Assembly: GCA_037127315.1 (NCBI GenBank) | Contig: JBBBDQ010000350.1 | Span: forward strand, 4,745,001-4,809,000 | Direction: 5' to 3' | Length of the DNA stretch: 64,000 nt | Source of the DNA: Ascarosepion bandense | Taxonomy: Eukaryota > Mollusca > Cephalopoda > Sepiida > Sepiidae | Shown: one piece after another, positions 9,290 to 20,195 of the stretch | Numbering within the stretch: the stretch's first letter is position 1 | How the letters are laid out: every line of letters starts with the position of its first letter | Made by a program: the position numbers and the translations under genes | Notes under the pieces: model-generated | Told to the model about the DNA's origin: nothing | The model's input: the letters and a program-made list of their open reading frames with translations, nothing else | The model's database searches: none

Positions 9290-9765
9290 GTATTCAGAGC
9301 GAATCAAACTACTATCTTTTCAGACTCTTTACTTTTGGGTGGAAAGGAATCCAGACGGAGATATGCCGAAGGGCTGAGTTTCATCTGAGGTAATTGAACG
9401 AGATTCCGACCCACTTATGCGAGATCGACGGGAAATTTTTACCCTAGAGTAGACACTCAGAAAGCCGCATGGTAAAATCGGCCTTGTGCAACATCCCGCC
9501 TTTCTCGTGAGGCGCGGGTAAATAACGAGGGAATCAAAATTCTATGCTTGTCAGGCTCTTTGCCTTCAGGCAGAGAGTAATCCAGACGAGGCTGTGCCGA
9601 GTAGAGTAGAGTCTCATCTGGGATAAATAGACGAGAGCCCGACCCTGTGTATGCGGGTTCTACGTGGAATTTTTGCCCGAAGCGTACGCCTTCGGAAAGC
9701 CCTATGCTAAAATCTACTTTTTGTCCAATCCTACCTTTGTGAAGAGGCTTGTGTAAATACAGAAT
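9290..9765 (+). repeat. Tandem dimer related to the U2-headed retroposon
   Basis: Two monomers of about 231 bp start at about 9300 and 9531 (GAATCAAACTACTATC and GAATCAAAATTCTATG). Each ends in the family signature: TAAAATC, a TTGT stretch, CATCCC or AATCCT, then GGTAAATAA or GTGTAAATA. The start aligns loosely with GATCAAAGTGTAGTATCTG at 7431. The monomers are well diverged, so the dimer is old. No ORF with meaning. Confidence 0.6.
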
Positions 9766-10060
9766 TTTTTTTTTAATCATCTCACCCCAAGCAAGGCATT
9801 CCACTGCCACTATTGCGCATGGGGCTACATAGGGGATGGTAAAGAGAAGGCGTGGTTAGACAGGGAATGTCAGGAGGAAGGTGACAGATGAGTAAGGATA
9901 CCGAGGATGAGGGTTGGGCAGATGGGAAGAGTGTTTGATAGAATGGGAGCAGGTTAGTGTGTTAGGAGGTGTCTATTGACCTTACATTTAAACTCCTGGA
10001 GATTGTAGCCGTCGGGGAAGCAATCGTGTGGACGGGAATTCCACAGTCGAATTCAGTAAA
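9766..10060 (-). pseudogene. LINE-X 3' end
   Basis: On the minus strand the conserved tail (complement of 9772-9830) follows a degraded C-terminal coding region. The ATTCGACTGTGGAATTCCCGT stretch near 10030-10050 corresponds to the W-N-S-L-P region. The copy is truncated at about 10060. Confidence 0.65.
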
Positions 10061-10179
10061 GCTTATATTTAAGTCAGTACCTATGATCTCTAACAATTCT
10101 ATAACAAATTGCACGATTATCATTCGAAAGAAGAAAAATTATAGATAATATTTTTTTACAGTGCTTTTGAAATACTTCT

Positions 10180-10740
10180 TGTTCTTGTGCTATGTCTCTT
10201 TGGGACATCGGCGATCATGGACTTCAATTTGCCTCTGTCTCTTGTCGCTTTTAATATTTTTTCCTCTTGGTATCTCTCCAAAATCCAGCTGCACCATCCA
10301 TTTGCTCAAGCCTATCAAATATATCTCGCGCTGCTTTCCTCTCTCTCTTTCTCTATGTCCGTCCTGTGAGTATCAGATTCTCCAAACCCTCCTTCCTTAT
10401 TACTTCTCCCAGGAACCTCATGATGTTAAGTATAAGTTTTCTTCTGGTTTGCATCCTCAAGAAAACCTCGTCGTTGCTCACGTGCTTGGTCCCTGGTAAC
10501 CTTAACATTGTTCTGTAGAACCACATTTTTACTGCCTCAAGGCTCTCCTTCATCCTTGAAGAGACCGTCCAACATTCGTTGCCATACAAAGGGACAGGTA
10601 TCACATAGCGGTCCAGCACTATTTTCTTTGTTTCCAATAAGATTTTCCTGTCTCTCAATACTCTGGTTAGCTTTGGAAATACATCCTTGGCCTTCGGATC
10701 TCAGAGTCGCACTTTTCATCCTCTGTCAGAACACTACCCA
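10180..10740 (-). pseudogene. LINE-R reverse transcriptase C-terminal fragment
   Basis: The minus-strand translation contains KIVLDRYVIPVPLYGNECWT, SRMKESLEAVKMWFYRTMLR, KHVSNDEVF, RKLILNIMRFLGEVI and GLENLILTGR, as in the 16.8-kb copy. The upstream end includes VLTEDEKCDSEIRR. Several frameshifts break it. The plus-strand LINE-X-type repeat at 10741 abuts its 5' side. Confidence 0.8.
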
Positions 10741-10918
10741 AAGTATCTATCGCCCGGTTCACACTCCACCCACGTCTATTGAACAGGTTAAGAGGCTCAT
10801 CACTTGTTCCTTGTTTAGGATGTGGTTCTTTCTCTTTTCCAATCTTTTCACTATTACGTAGCCCCCTGCACATCAGTGGCGTTACCGCCTTGCTCGGGGT
10901 GATACGATAAAAAAAAAA
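10741..10918 (+). repeat. LINE-X-type tail with one 150-bp unit
   Basis: One unit (from ATCTATCGCCCGGTTCACAC through AGGATGTGGTT) is followed by the conserved tail CGTAGCCCCCTGCACATCAG...CTTGCTCGGGGTGATACG and an A-run. It sits in opposite orientation to, and directly against, the LINE-R fragment. Confidence 0.75.
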
Positions 10919-10919
10919 G

Positions 10920-11150
10920 AATATAATCAAAATCACAATTTTGATCTAGATAATTACATTTTATTAAATAAAAGAAATATAATCTACTTAGTGGCAGATG
11001 TTTTGAAAGTACCATGATCTATGATTTTGATCGGGACTATTCAGTTAATTGTATATAGTCTTAATCGATTAGTAGCGAAAGAATGTACGATATGGAAACC
11101 ATGCAGGTAAAAAACAAACAAAAGTTCATAAAGAAGTAAAAATAGTATCT
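10920..11150. other. AT-rich unassigned sequence
   Basis: Nothing recognised. Confidence 0.4.
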
Positions 11151-11154
11151 AATT

Positions 11155-11580
11155 TGAATTAAATTCTATTCTAATATCTCTAATCAGTTCTAATTTAATC
11201 TTTGTAAGCAGTTCTAATCTCATTTTTCTAATCAGTTAACCTAATCTCGCTAATAATCTAATCTCTCTCTCTAATCAATTCTAATCTAATCTTTAATTAA
11301 TTCTAATCTAATCTCTCTAATCAGTTCTAATCTAATTTTTCTAATTAGTGCTAATATAATCTATCTAATAAGTTCTAATCTAATTTCTCCTATCCATTCT
11401 AATCTAAGATATCTCTAAACACTTCTAATCTCTTTTTAATCACATCCAATCTAATCTCTCTAATCACTTCTAATCTAATCTCTCTAATATGTTCTAATAT
11501 AATCTTTCTAATCTAGCCTCTTTCTAAACAGTTGTAACTTAATCTCTTTCTAATCAGTTTTAATCTAATCTGATTTTGTT
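11155..11580. repeat. Minisatellite of ~24-28-bp units
   Basis: About fifteen diverged repeats of a unit close to AGTTCTAATCTAATCTCTC followed by TAATC. Unit length drifts, and no two adjacent units are identical throughout. Confidence 0.8.
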
Positions 11581-11719
11581 AAAGTCCGCCTCTAAACAAC
11601 AATCACATTTTCTTTTGCTTGTGTAGAATTACTTTTTGTGCAATAAAATTCTTTATACCGATGGTGCTGGTTCCAAAATTGTCTTACATCTTAAACATAC
11701 TAACATATTCTTATCCAAC

Positions 11720-11721
<2 letters not shown>

Positions 11722-11774
<53 letters not shown>

Positions 11775-11820
11775 AGGAATCTATATATCTATCTCATATA
11801 TATATATATATATATATATA
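11722..11820. repeat. (CA)n and (TA)n microsatellites
   Basis: CA run at 11724-11772 and TA run at about 11798-11820. Confidence 0.95.
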
Positions 11821-11894
11821 TGGTTAGCTCTTAAAGGCTGTCACAATTCGTTGAGTAAAATAAAGGAAGGTAAAGAAGTTTTTGGGTATTACCT

Positions 11895-11945
11895 ATTTAT
11901 TAGACATTAATATTTCGAGATCAAAATCTTATCTTCAGAATGGCA
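11895..11945 (-). ncRNA. Degenerate hammerhead-like motif
   Basis: The minus strand has CTGAAGA, then a short potential stem AGAT/ATCT, GAAA, a 3-bp stem III (TAT/ATG with a 2-nt loop) and GTC. Stem I does not pair, so it is probably a dead ribozyme. A (TA)n run flanks it on one side, as for the better copies. Confidence 0.3.
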
Positions 11946-11948
11946 GAG

Positions 11949-11987
<39 letters not shown>

Positions 11988-11994
<7 letters not shown>

Positions 11995-12107
11995 AGGATT
12001 AATTCAAAGATGTTGAATGGCCATTTCGATATGAAGATCCCCACGGGGGATAACACATCACCTTAGCAACAGAAAAATCCTTTCAGAAACTGGAGAAAAA
12101 TTATATA
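11988..12107 (+). repeat. Terminal fragment of the long-palindrome element
   Basis: From TTAAAAAAGGATTAATTCAA through GGAGAAAAATTA this matches the left outer end of the 31748-33886 palindrome and, inverted, 35210-35330. It holds the conserved hairpin region ATCCCCACGGGGGAT. It is bounded by TA repeats on both sides. Confidence 0.7.
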
Positions 12108-12441
12108 TATATAAAATACATATAAATAGAAGAATATATATATATATATATATATATGCATATATATATATATACATATATATATATAATATCGCACATT
12201 GAGTGCTGTTGTTAATAAAATAGTGCTCGGTGTAATATAACAGAGCTATAAATTAGATATTAATAAATATTCATTTTATTCTTCACCTATAAAAACTCTG
12301 ATTTCGTTGTGCATGAAGCTAAAAGTCATGATATTAGTGAGGAAAAAATACATATTTATTAATATATATGAAAAGAGACAATTCATTTCAGCCAACAGGT
12401 TTTGTCCTCTGAAAGACTTTATCAAGGTAAATACAAGGGTT

Positions 12442-12714
12442 TTATATCAGCCAGTCAGTCATACACGCTTTGGGCAATCATGTCTCAAAAGAGACATGAC
12501 TGAGTGGGCAGGAGATTTTCCTGCAGTAGATTGCTATTACTTTCCACAATAGATTATAGAACCCAATCTGTTCTGCTATTTAGCCCATTGCTGGAGGGAG
12601 AAAAGACTGATTCATATAATTCCCGAGAATGTAATACATTCAGCTGAAATTCGAACTCGGTTCTCTGATTCCTCGTTCGAAGCCGATATACACTGCACCA
12701 CAACGTACATTTAT
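12442..12714 (-). mobile_element. tRNA-derived SINE, family A
   Basis: In minus orientation: CATGTCTCAAAAGAGACATG hairpin near 12478, body, then the complement of the tRNA-like head ending ACTGCACCACAACGTACAT. One internal gap relative to the full copy. Confidence 0.8.
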
Positions 12715-12871
12715 ACACAAAGGATAAAATAATATAGACTTTTTAAAGTGTTTCTATTTTTAGTATAGCTCATGAATATTCATGAGGTTAGCGAGTTCAT
12801 GGACGTGAGGTAATATAGGTTTGGGGAAACATATTTTTAAAAACCAATAACATTTTTGCTCTTATAAAAAA

Positions 12872-13095
12872 ATCAGTCAGTCAGTTAAGTGTCATACGTG
12901 ATACATGCTCGAGCGATCATGTCTCGAAAGAGACATAACTGACCTGGCAGAAGATTTTCCTGCAGTAGGTTGCCATTACTTTCTGCGGTATACTGGTTGC
13001 CAGCTAAGGCTATAGAACCCAATCTGTCCTGTTATTTCACCCATAGCTGGAGGGAAGATATGGATTAATATCTTTCCCAAGGGTATTTAACAAAA
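12872..13095 (-). mobile_element. tRNA-derived SINE, family A (head missing)
   Basis: Starts CAGTCAGTCAGTTAAGTGTC and carries the hairpin and body to TTTCCCAAGGGTATTT. The tRNA-like head is absent. Confidence 0.8.
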
Positions 13096-13206
13096 AAAAT
13101 CCTAATATTTGTTTGATAAAATCTTTCAGACGGCAAAACCTGTCGGCTGATATAAGTTTTCCTTTTATTTTTATTCATATTGGTCTTTTTGCTGATGTCT
13201 GAAAAT

Positions 13207-13211
<5 letters not shown>

Positions 13212-13254
<43 letters not shown>

Positions 13255-13563
13255 AACAGTGTCATTATCACTGGCTTTGGTAGATTTAATAATTCGTTAA
13301 TCATCTATAGCAGACAGCATCTCTATCAGAAATTCCTCTGGTCGTTCTGATTCGTTTCCATTTATTTTGGGTGGTGCTGATCTAATTTCACTTATTAAAA
13401 CTACGGGTCCTGCCATGCTTTTAAACATTATAGCAGTCTAATATCTTAGAAGTTTTCTCTACTGTAGTAGTCCCGTCTGTGTAGTATATTTGCTTTATAC
13501 AATGCGTGCGGGTATGAGTGTCTGTATGTGTTTTTAAAAAAATGTAAATACATATAAATAGAA

Positions 13564-13609
<46 letters not shown>

Positions 13610-13805
13610 CTATACATTGGAAGGTTCAGATATATATATGTATATATATATATACACGATTGTACATATAATCTTTATAAAATAAATATATTTATATATA
13701 TGTAGACTCATATGCATATAACTACTTAGACATTCACACTCAGAAACATATACAGATTTTTATACACTCAAATATAAACTTATTATTCATATATCTTGTC
13801 ACAAA

Positions 13806-13855
<50 letters not shown>
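13212..13855. repeat. Microsatellite cluster
   Basis: (CA)n at 13212-13252, and (TA)n at about 13568-13608 and 13809-13855, separated by AT-rich sequence without features. Confidence 0.9.
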
Positions 13856-13858
<3 letters not shown>

Positions 13859-13937
13859 CAATGTAGTGCAAACGTAAAAAGTATTTTAAATGTCTTTGAA
13901 GAATTTTGGAAAATAAAAGTTTGCACTACATTGATTA
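13855..13937 (+). repeat. 19-bp inverted repeat around a degenerate ribozyme-like core
   Basis: TAATCAATGTAGTGCAAAC at 13855-13873 is perfectly complemented at 13919-13937 with 45 bases between. The loop contains TTTGAAGAA...GGAAAATAA, reminiscent of a decayed hammerhead core. The layout parallels the 22-bp inverted repeat plus hammerhead at 20879-20973. Another (TA)n run follows at about 14033-14079. Confidence 0.45.
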
Positions 13938-14030
13938 TTGGGAGATGGAATTATTTTTTATCTGTCTATATATCTGACTATTTATCTTTACATATAAATA
14001 CACATATATTCTAACACCCCCAACACACTT

Positions 14031-14079
<49 letters not shown>

Positions 14080-14082
<3 letters not shown>

Positions 14083-14728
14083 GAGAGATAGACAGATAGA
14101 TAATTATTATCTAAAAACCGGCATTTGTCTTCAATATTTGGTTCGAAGTGTATGATGGGAATGTGTGCATCTTAGACTTTCGACGCTTCTCGATGGACAA
14201 AAGAATTGATGGTTGTTTTTTATGCTGTTTTTAATCAGCAAGATGTGTTTTTTTTTTAAATGACATAAACCTTGTACAAACATGTGGAGCTATTTTTCTA
14301 CCTCCTGGAGGAGGGCTGGGTGATAAACCTGAAAACATTTTCAAACAAATACTATGTAGATCAGATTTGGTAAATAAAATAATTATTTTTCATTTGTTTT
14401 CGTTTGTCTTTTTTTTTTTTAGAAGTACATCTGTCTTATTTTAGTTACTGTTGCAAAATTAAACCACCATGTCTGCCAATGGACTTTACTTCGAAATGGC
14501 GTAGCAATCGGCTCTATAAAAGGGAAGGTTTCACTCTTTAGCTGATTTTGCTTTCTCACTCACAGGATGTGGTAGGTAGAAGACATGTGATACAGTCCCC
14601 ACCAGTAGAAGAATTCTTCCCGTGGGCAAAATGACTTCACAATTTCGCAATCATATGGCGCATCACACTCATCGACTCATACACTACAGTTAAGCAGATA
14701 AACGTTTTCATTTTTTGTCAACTTTCTG
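14080..14728. other. Unassigned sequence
   Basis: No gene or repeat family recognised. Confidence 0.4.
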
Positions 14729-14730
14729 TA

Positions 14731-16227
14731 TACAGCTCTGGCCAAAAGTTTTGCAACACAATGTAAAAGTATAGTTTCAGATATTTTTCAATACTGAAAG
14801 TGAGTGAAATCATGAATAATCAATAAATAGAATGTGATTAATTCGCTTATGCAAATTTTAAGTGATTTTCATGCGCGAGTTCTCGACTCTGTGAAATGAA
14901 AAGGAATATTTTTTTCTGGGGAGAAGAAAAAAGAAGAGCGTAGAGGTTGGACCGTATTTTCTTTTTGAACCCCATATTCGGTAGACTGAAGTGAAAAGCG
15001 AAGCAGAGAGAAGAGATTGTACAGAAAATCATTTTTTTAAACCACATTAATTATTCTGTACATCTAATTGTGATCTAAATGGGAAAAGGTCATTGTTCCG
15101 AATCCAAACGATCTGTAATTATTTATTTACACAAAGCCGGTCTTGGCTGTCGTCAGATTGTCAAACAGGAGCAGGTTCATGCATCAATGGTCACAAGAAT
15201 AATCCAGAAGTGGAAGAAAACTGAAAAAAAAAAAAAATTGGGGTTCGAAGTGGTCGTCTAAAAGTGTCTACAGAGCGAAATGACCGACGACTGGTACGAC
15301 TTTGTCTAATCGACAGGCCAGTAGTCAGCAGTTACTAAAGGAATGGTCCAGAGGTGGCGGCGTGGAAGCTTCGGATCGCGCAATACGGCGTCGTTTGTTG
15401 ACGAAAGGATTGATGTCAAAAAGGCCTGCAAGAAAGTCACTTATAAAAGATCGACTAAATTTCTGTCGAATTCATAAAAGTTGGACTGTAGAAGAAGGGA
15501 AAAATGTGATTTTCTCTGATGAATCACCTTTTAGCTGCTTCGACGACAATGGATCAATTCATGTCAGAAGACGAGTCGGTGAAAGATTCCACCCTGATTG
15601 TGTGTTATCCACAGTCAAGCATCCGGACCTCGTTCATATTTTGGGGTGCTTCTCCTTTCATAGCATCGGAGAATTAGTGATTATACCCAAAGGTACGCCA
15701 ATGAACAAGGAATGGTATATAGACACTATAAAAAATAGACTATCACAATTTTTGATAGAACACTACCCTGATCGAGATGCGGTGTTTCCACATGATGGTG
15801 CACCTTGCCCTAAAGCAAAAGCTGTGACGAAGTGGTTCAAGGACAACAACTTCAGGGTTCTGCAAAACTGGCCTGGTAATTCACCTGATCTCAATCCCAT
15901 CGAAAATTTATGGTCCATCCTGGAACAAAAAGGTCCAACAACAAGAATTGAACTTGAAGCTGTCCTACAAATATGTTGGACTTCTATTAGATCTGTTTAA
16001 AATCATTGAGTCTATGCCAAATCGATTAAAACTTGTTCTTAAAAATAGAGGAAGGCACATAAAGTATTGAATTTAACACCAAAATTTAACATACTTCATA
16101 ATAATTTTTTTTTTTTACTTTGAAATAGTTTAAATTATTGTTTAAAAATGCTAAAGCAAAAATAGTTGTTTTGTTATTGATAACTTGAAATTTTTATGGT
16201 GTTGCAAAACTCTTAGTCAGAGCTGTA
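14731..16227 (+). mobile_element. Tc1-type DNA transposon, nearly complete
   Basis: TA target duplications at 14731-14732 and 16226-16227 flank about 1.49 kb. The terminal inverted repeats are about 27 bp: the left begins CAGCTCTGGCCAAAAGTTTT and the complement of the right end reads CAGCTCTGACTAAGAGTTTT, both continuing GCAACAC. A single broken transposase gene lies inside. TIRs and length suit the Tc1/mariner superfamily. Confidence 0.92.
15079..16070 (+). pseudogene. Tc1-family transposase, frameshifted
   Basis: The start at 15079 gives an N-terminal helix-turn-helix domain (SESKRSVIIYLHKAGLG...QIVKQ). The catalytic domain follows with IFSDESPF (first Asp), FPHDGAPC (second Asp) and SPDLNPIENLW (Glu). 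There are 35 residues between the second Asp and the Glu, one more than canonical DD34E. Three frame breaks are visible: at the A-run 15224-15238, near 15335, and near 15998. After the last, the frame resumes (IIESMPNRLKLV) to a stop at 16068-16070. Few lesions and good TIRs suggest a fairly recent copy. The enzyme would cut and paste its own TIRs; this copy cannot make it. Confidence 0.92.
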
Positions 16228-16767
16228 CACTTCAATATAATGTTCTCTTTTTTTGTTATTTATTTAAGAAAACACATTAAATCCTCCTTGTGTTGAATTC
16301 CTTTAATCTAAAGACAACATTATTTAAAAAAAAAGAAGTCACTACTTTTGCCGGAATGATTTGAAATAAAAATCTACTTTCAATTCAAAAGAAGGCAACA
16401 CGCTTCACATCATTCTTAAACGATTCACTAGATAAACTTAATATCTATTTTTTAATGACAGTGTTTTTGGCAAAATATGGAAAATGTATGGAACATCACT
16501 TATTGTTAATCTCTGTTCTGACGAGAAAACTGAAAGAAAATCCCCGCAAACAAAACTAATTCAGACAAAACCAACCAATTTTTTTTTTGTTTTTATATTT
16601 GTTCACTGAGCGTCTCAGGAGTCGATATTCTCCGCTCTACAACATGCAAACATTATCAAGAATTTACAAGATAAACAACTATTTACGACTTCACGCATGG
16701 AAACGGTTGATACCTCCTCATCGTTGCCTTTTGGACAAGAAAAAAATAGATTCAACGAGATTTGAGT
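16228..16767. other. Unassigned sequence
   Basis: No supported feature apart from short homopolymer runs. Confidence 0.4.
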
Positions 16768-17457
16768 GCTTCTTCTTCTTCTTCTTCTTCTTCTTCTTCT
16801 TCTTCTTCTTCTTCTTCTATGTGCCCTGTCCCTTCAGAATGTAGGCGATCATGGTTCTCCATGTCTCCCTATCCCTTGTGGCTCTTAGTATGTTTGCTCC
16901 TGTTGCTCCTGGCAACCCCCGTTCCGTCATCCACCTGATCAGACCCTGCAAATATGTTATCCGCTGCCTTCCTCTGTCCCTTCTTCCTTCTATCTGACCT
17001 GTCAGTATCAGGTTCTCCAGGCTCTCCTTCCTCATTGCGTGTCCCAGGAACTTCAGTTGTCTCTTCCTGATGCTCAGTATCAATTTCCTTTTTGTTGCCA
17101 TTCTTTCCAACACCTCATCGTTGCTTGCATGCTCAGCCCACGATATCCGTAGCATCCTTCTGTAGAACCACATTTCGGCCGCTTCCAGTTTTGTCCTCAT
17201 TTTCGATGATATTGTCCAGCATTCACAGCCGTATTGAAGAACTGACATCACGTAGCAGTCTAGCACTCTTTTCTTCGTTTCTATTGAGATTTTCCTGTGT
17301 GTTAGTATTTTGCTCATCTTCTGGAACGCGTCCTTTGCCATGCCAATTCGCCTTCGGATCTCCGTGTCGCAATTTCCATCTCCTGTTAGAACACTTCCTA
17401 GGTATTTACATTTTTGTACTTGCTTGATTCTGGTATCGCCCACTTGTATTTTACATG
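16768..17457 (-). pseudogene. LINE-R reverse transcriptase C-terminus, best copy, with (GAA)n 3' end
   Basis: An uninterrupted minus-strand frame (17443-16817, 208 codons) carries the thumb and C-terminal region of a non-LTR retrotransposon: KYLGSVLTGDGNCDTEIRRR, ETKKRVLDCYVMSVLQYGCE, EAAEMWFYRRMLRISW, KRKLILSIRKRQLKFLGHAM and RDRGRQRITYLQGLIRWM. The stop codon TAG overlaps the start of a (GAA)n tract (16768-16818), which acts as the 3' terminus. The palm motif is absent, so this is a 5'-truncated retrotransposition product. RTE-like affinity is my recollection of the family. Confidence 0.88.
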
Positions 17458-17459
17458 GT

Positions 17460-17745
17460 ATTTATTCTGAAACTGCCATGTGGATATTGTAAAATATAAA
17501 AAAGCTTTCCTTTATGTGAATGTGTTGAACTTATGTTGAAAATGTAAGATAAAGGCTCGAGCGGTATCAGTTTTTTATTTTCTTTAACGCCTTATCGTCG
17601 TTTCGTGGGTTGATTAAAGCCAAAACACAACTACTTGTAACCGTTGTTTCCAGAAATAAATAAAAAAGAAATTTCCTATGAAATTTTTTCCGCTCATTGT
17701 GAAGATCAAATTGATTCGTTAAAAGTAATGATCAGTTTTTGATTT
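17460..17745. other. Unassigned AT-rich sequence
   Basis: Nothing recognised. Confidence 0.4.
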
Positions 17746-17749
17746 TTTA

Positions 17750-18770
17750 ATTCCGTTTCATCCCATGCAGAGCGGAAAAGCCACTAAAACACAAAGGGTT
17801 ACTGGAGGTGTATTAGGAACAGAAACATTAATATTGAGAGAGAAGATAAAATAGTAGTCAGGAGGACAGCAGATATCGACTAATATTGCATTTAAATTTT
17901 TGCAGATTAAAGTTAGCTGGAAAACATGAAGCCGGAAGGGAGTTCCACAATCAAAAAGTGCGAGAAAAGAAACCATCAACATAGAACTTACGGTTACATC
18001 TCACCAGCTCAAATTGATGCGATTTCGAGGCCAGTCTAGTCAGTCAGTCAGTTAAGTGCCATACGTGATACACGCTTGGGTGATCATGTCTCTTTCGAGA
18101 CATGACTGACTGGGCAGAATATTATCCCGCAGTTGGTTGCCATTACGCTCTGGTTGTCAGCCAAAGCTATAGAAACTAATCTGTCTTGTTATTTAACCCA
18201 TAACTAGAGAGAAGAGATTGATTATTACCTTTCCCAGGGGTATTTGCGCATAAGTGAATGCAAGGAATTCTACTGGAATTCGAACTCAGCTCCCCGATTT
18301 CTCGTTCCTAGTCGATATCCACTGCACTACAACAGACATCCAGTCTAGTACTCCATTTAAATTTTAAAAAATGTCTAGGCCCCGTAACGAAGAGCCCATC
18401 TAAACAAGTATCACGAAAGTATTTATAGAAAAGACAAAGGGAGGCAACCTTCCAGCGGTAGAAAAGTGACTGAAAACGAGACACCAGATCAGAACCGATA
18501 ATATTGCTGATTCGTCTTTGAATTTTATCAAGGAGCTCAAGGTAAATAGCAAAGGCACCGGACCATATGTTATCAGCAATATTCTAACTATAGACGAATG
18601 GTAGACTTATAGATATGTAAAATAGAAAAAAAAATGTCTCGAACCAACTTTCTTAGCAGCTGACCTAGCAATGGATTCAATATAATCTTTCCACTTCATG
18701 TCATCCAGAATGTTAGCCCGAGAAAGTGTGAGTCACTTTCCTGGAGGTCTTTTCCGAGTAATAATGAAAA
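17750..18770 (-). pseudogene. LINE-X C-terminal region, split by a SINE
   Basis: Minus-strand translation on both sides of the SINE at 18037-18340 gives LINE-X C-terminal blocks: LDKIQRRI-like, VASLCLFYKYF, then TRLASKSHQF, VRCNRKFYVDGFFSRT and FKCN-like remnants. The 3' tail at 17750-17810 is degraded. The SINE is flanked by CCAGTCTAGT on both sides, so it jumped into an existing LINE copy. Confidence 0.75.
18037..18340 (-). mobile_element. tRNA-derived SINE, family A, with target-site duplication
   Basis: Full-length in minus orientation, from CAGTCAGTCAGTTAAGTGCC to ACTACAACAGACATCC. The direct repeat CCAGTCTAGT occurs just before it (about 18027-18036) and just after (about 18342-18351). 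Confidence 0.88.
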
Positions 18771-20195
18771 GCCGGCCATCTTTAATTTTTTCAGAATAAC
18801 CGCTAGAAAAGACTTCGTGTCTACAAATGTTTTTCCTTTAGTTTGACGATTTTTTCTTTGAAGCTTTACATATACGAGAATATTTTAATGGATTGATAGA
18901 TTAAATAATGTTGATATTTGTGGTTTTAGTGACACCTGTTTGAACTGAGCCCTTACTCCACTCTGAACATTATTGTAGCATATGTGCAATGAACTAAGAG
19001 TTACTACGACGCAAACAATGCACTATATGTTACCATGATAAAAACAATGTACTGAAAGTTACCGAGGCGGAAACAATCGTGCTGTGGATTCCTAGTGAGT
19101 AACCGCACAAAATAATGAACAACAAAAACAGATATGGAGATAGAAAAGTAGGTTATATTGAACGTAATATACAAACTTGAACGCAGGTTAGTAAATCTAG
19201 GAATACCATTAGTAATAAATAAATATATACAAGTCTTGAAGTGAAGTCGTTGGGAATAGTATATCCGTGTATATTATTCTAGCTGAGTAGAGCTCAGATC
19301 TAGTCTAACTTCTGATGCGGTAGTATTTGGGTAAGTTCGGTATCTCTCGGTAAATTACGTATCAGTTCCGGTACTCTCCGATAACTGTCACGGTTCTCTA
19401 CGATTACTCTCTACTCTCAACTCTATGGCAGCTACTGCTGTTCTCTCTATGGCAGGAGTATATGCATACTCAGTCGAGTCCATTATCATATACAAAGGGG
19501 AAATTCCACAACAAATAGACTGATAGATACCACGGAACAAGAACTGAAATTTGTATCAGCATTTACGTTATTTACAGTTGGATTGTTATGACCTAGTTTC
19601 GGTCGTCGTGTTTTAATAGGCAAAAGAGGTGATAAGCTGTGAAAAAAACAAACAAAAAAACTTCTTACAATTTCTTACAGCCTTCTTTAGGTTTCTGAAA
19701 TTTGGTAGCATTCCGCAGCTATACACACACGTGCTTCTTTATTCAAATAATCCATTTGAGTGGGGGCGAATTGAGAGCACTTCTAAAAGTCTGATGGTAA
19801 AAGATTTTCCATTAACCGTAGACCAGGTTCTGGACGGTCACTAACTGTGACTCATTGTAAGGATAGTGGTAGCTGACCGCACGGTGTCTAGGATACGTAT
19901 AAGAACAGATATGCCCCCACCACGAATATCTACATTTGGATCAAAAGAGGCTCACCTGGAGGATGAATGGCGCAGTGTTTTGTATTGAGAGCAGTGATTT
20001 GTAGACGGACATTCCGGGAATGATTAATAAATTATTCTATCATTACGATTGAGTTCTCTAGAGAAGAAAATTTTAAAAACAATTTTCACTTCTGCGATAT
20101 ATGCATTACTCTCTAGAAATGAATTGAATTCTTTCGGTGAAAGGCGTGTGTATACACTGCTTATATAGAACACGATAAAATTTCTCTTCTCTGCT
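18771..20195. other. Unassigned region with a short tandem repeat
   Basis: No gene recognised. At 18998-19086 a unit of about 30 bp appears three times with divergence (GAGTTACTACGACGCAAACA, TGTTACCATGATAAAAACAA, AGTTACCGAGGCGGAAACAA). The rest shows no repeat shared with other parts of the window. Confidence 0.5.

Noticed and set aside
12769..12787. CTCATGAATATTCATGAG palindrome
   Set aside because: A perfect 18-base palindrome is not surprising in 64 kb of AT-rich DNA and has no associated structure.
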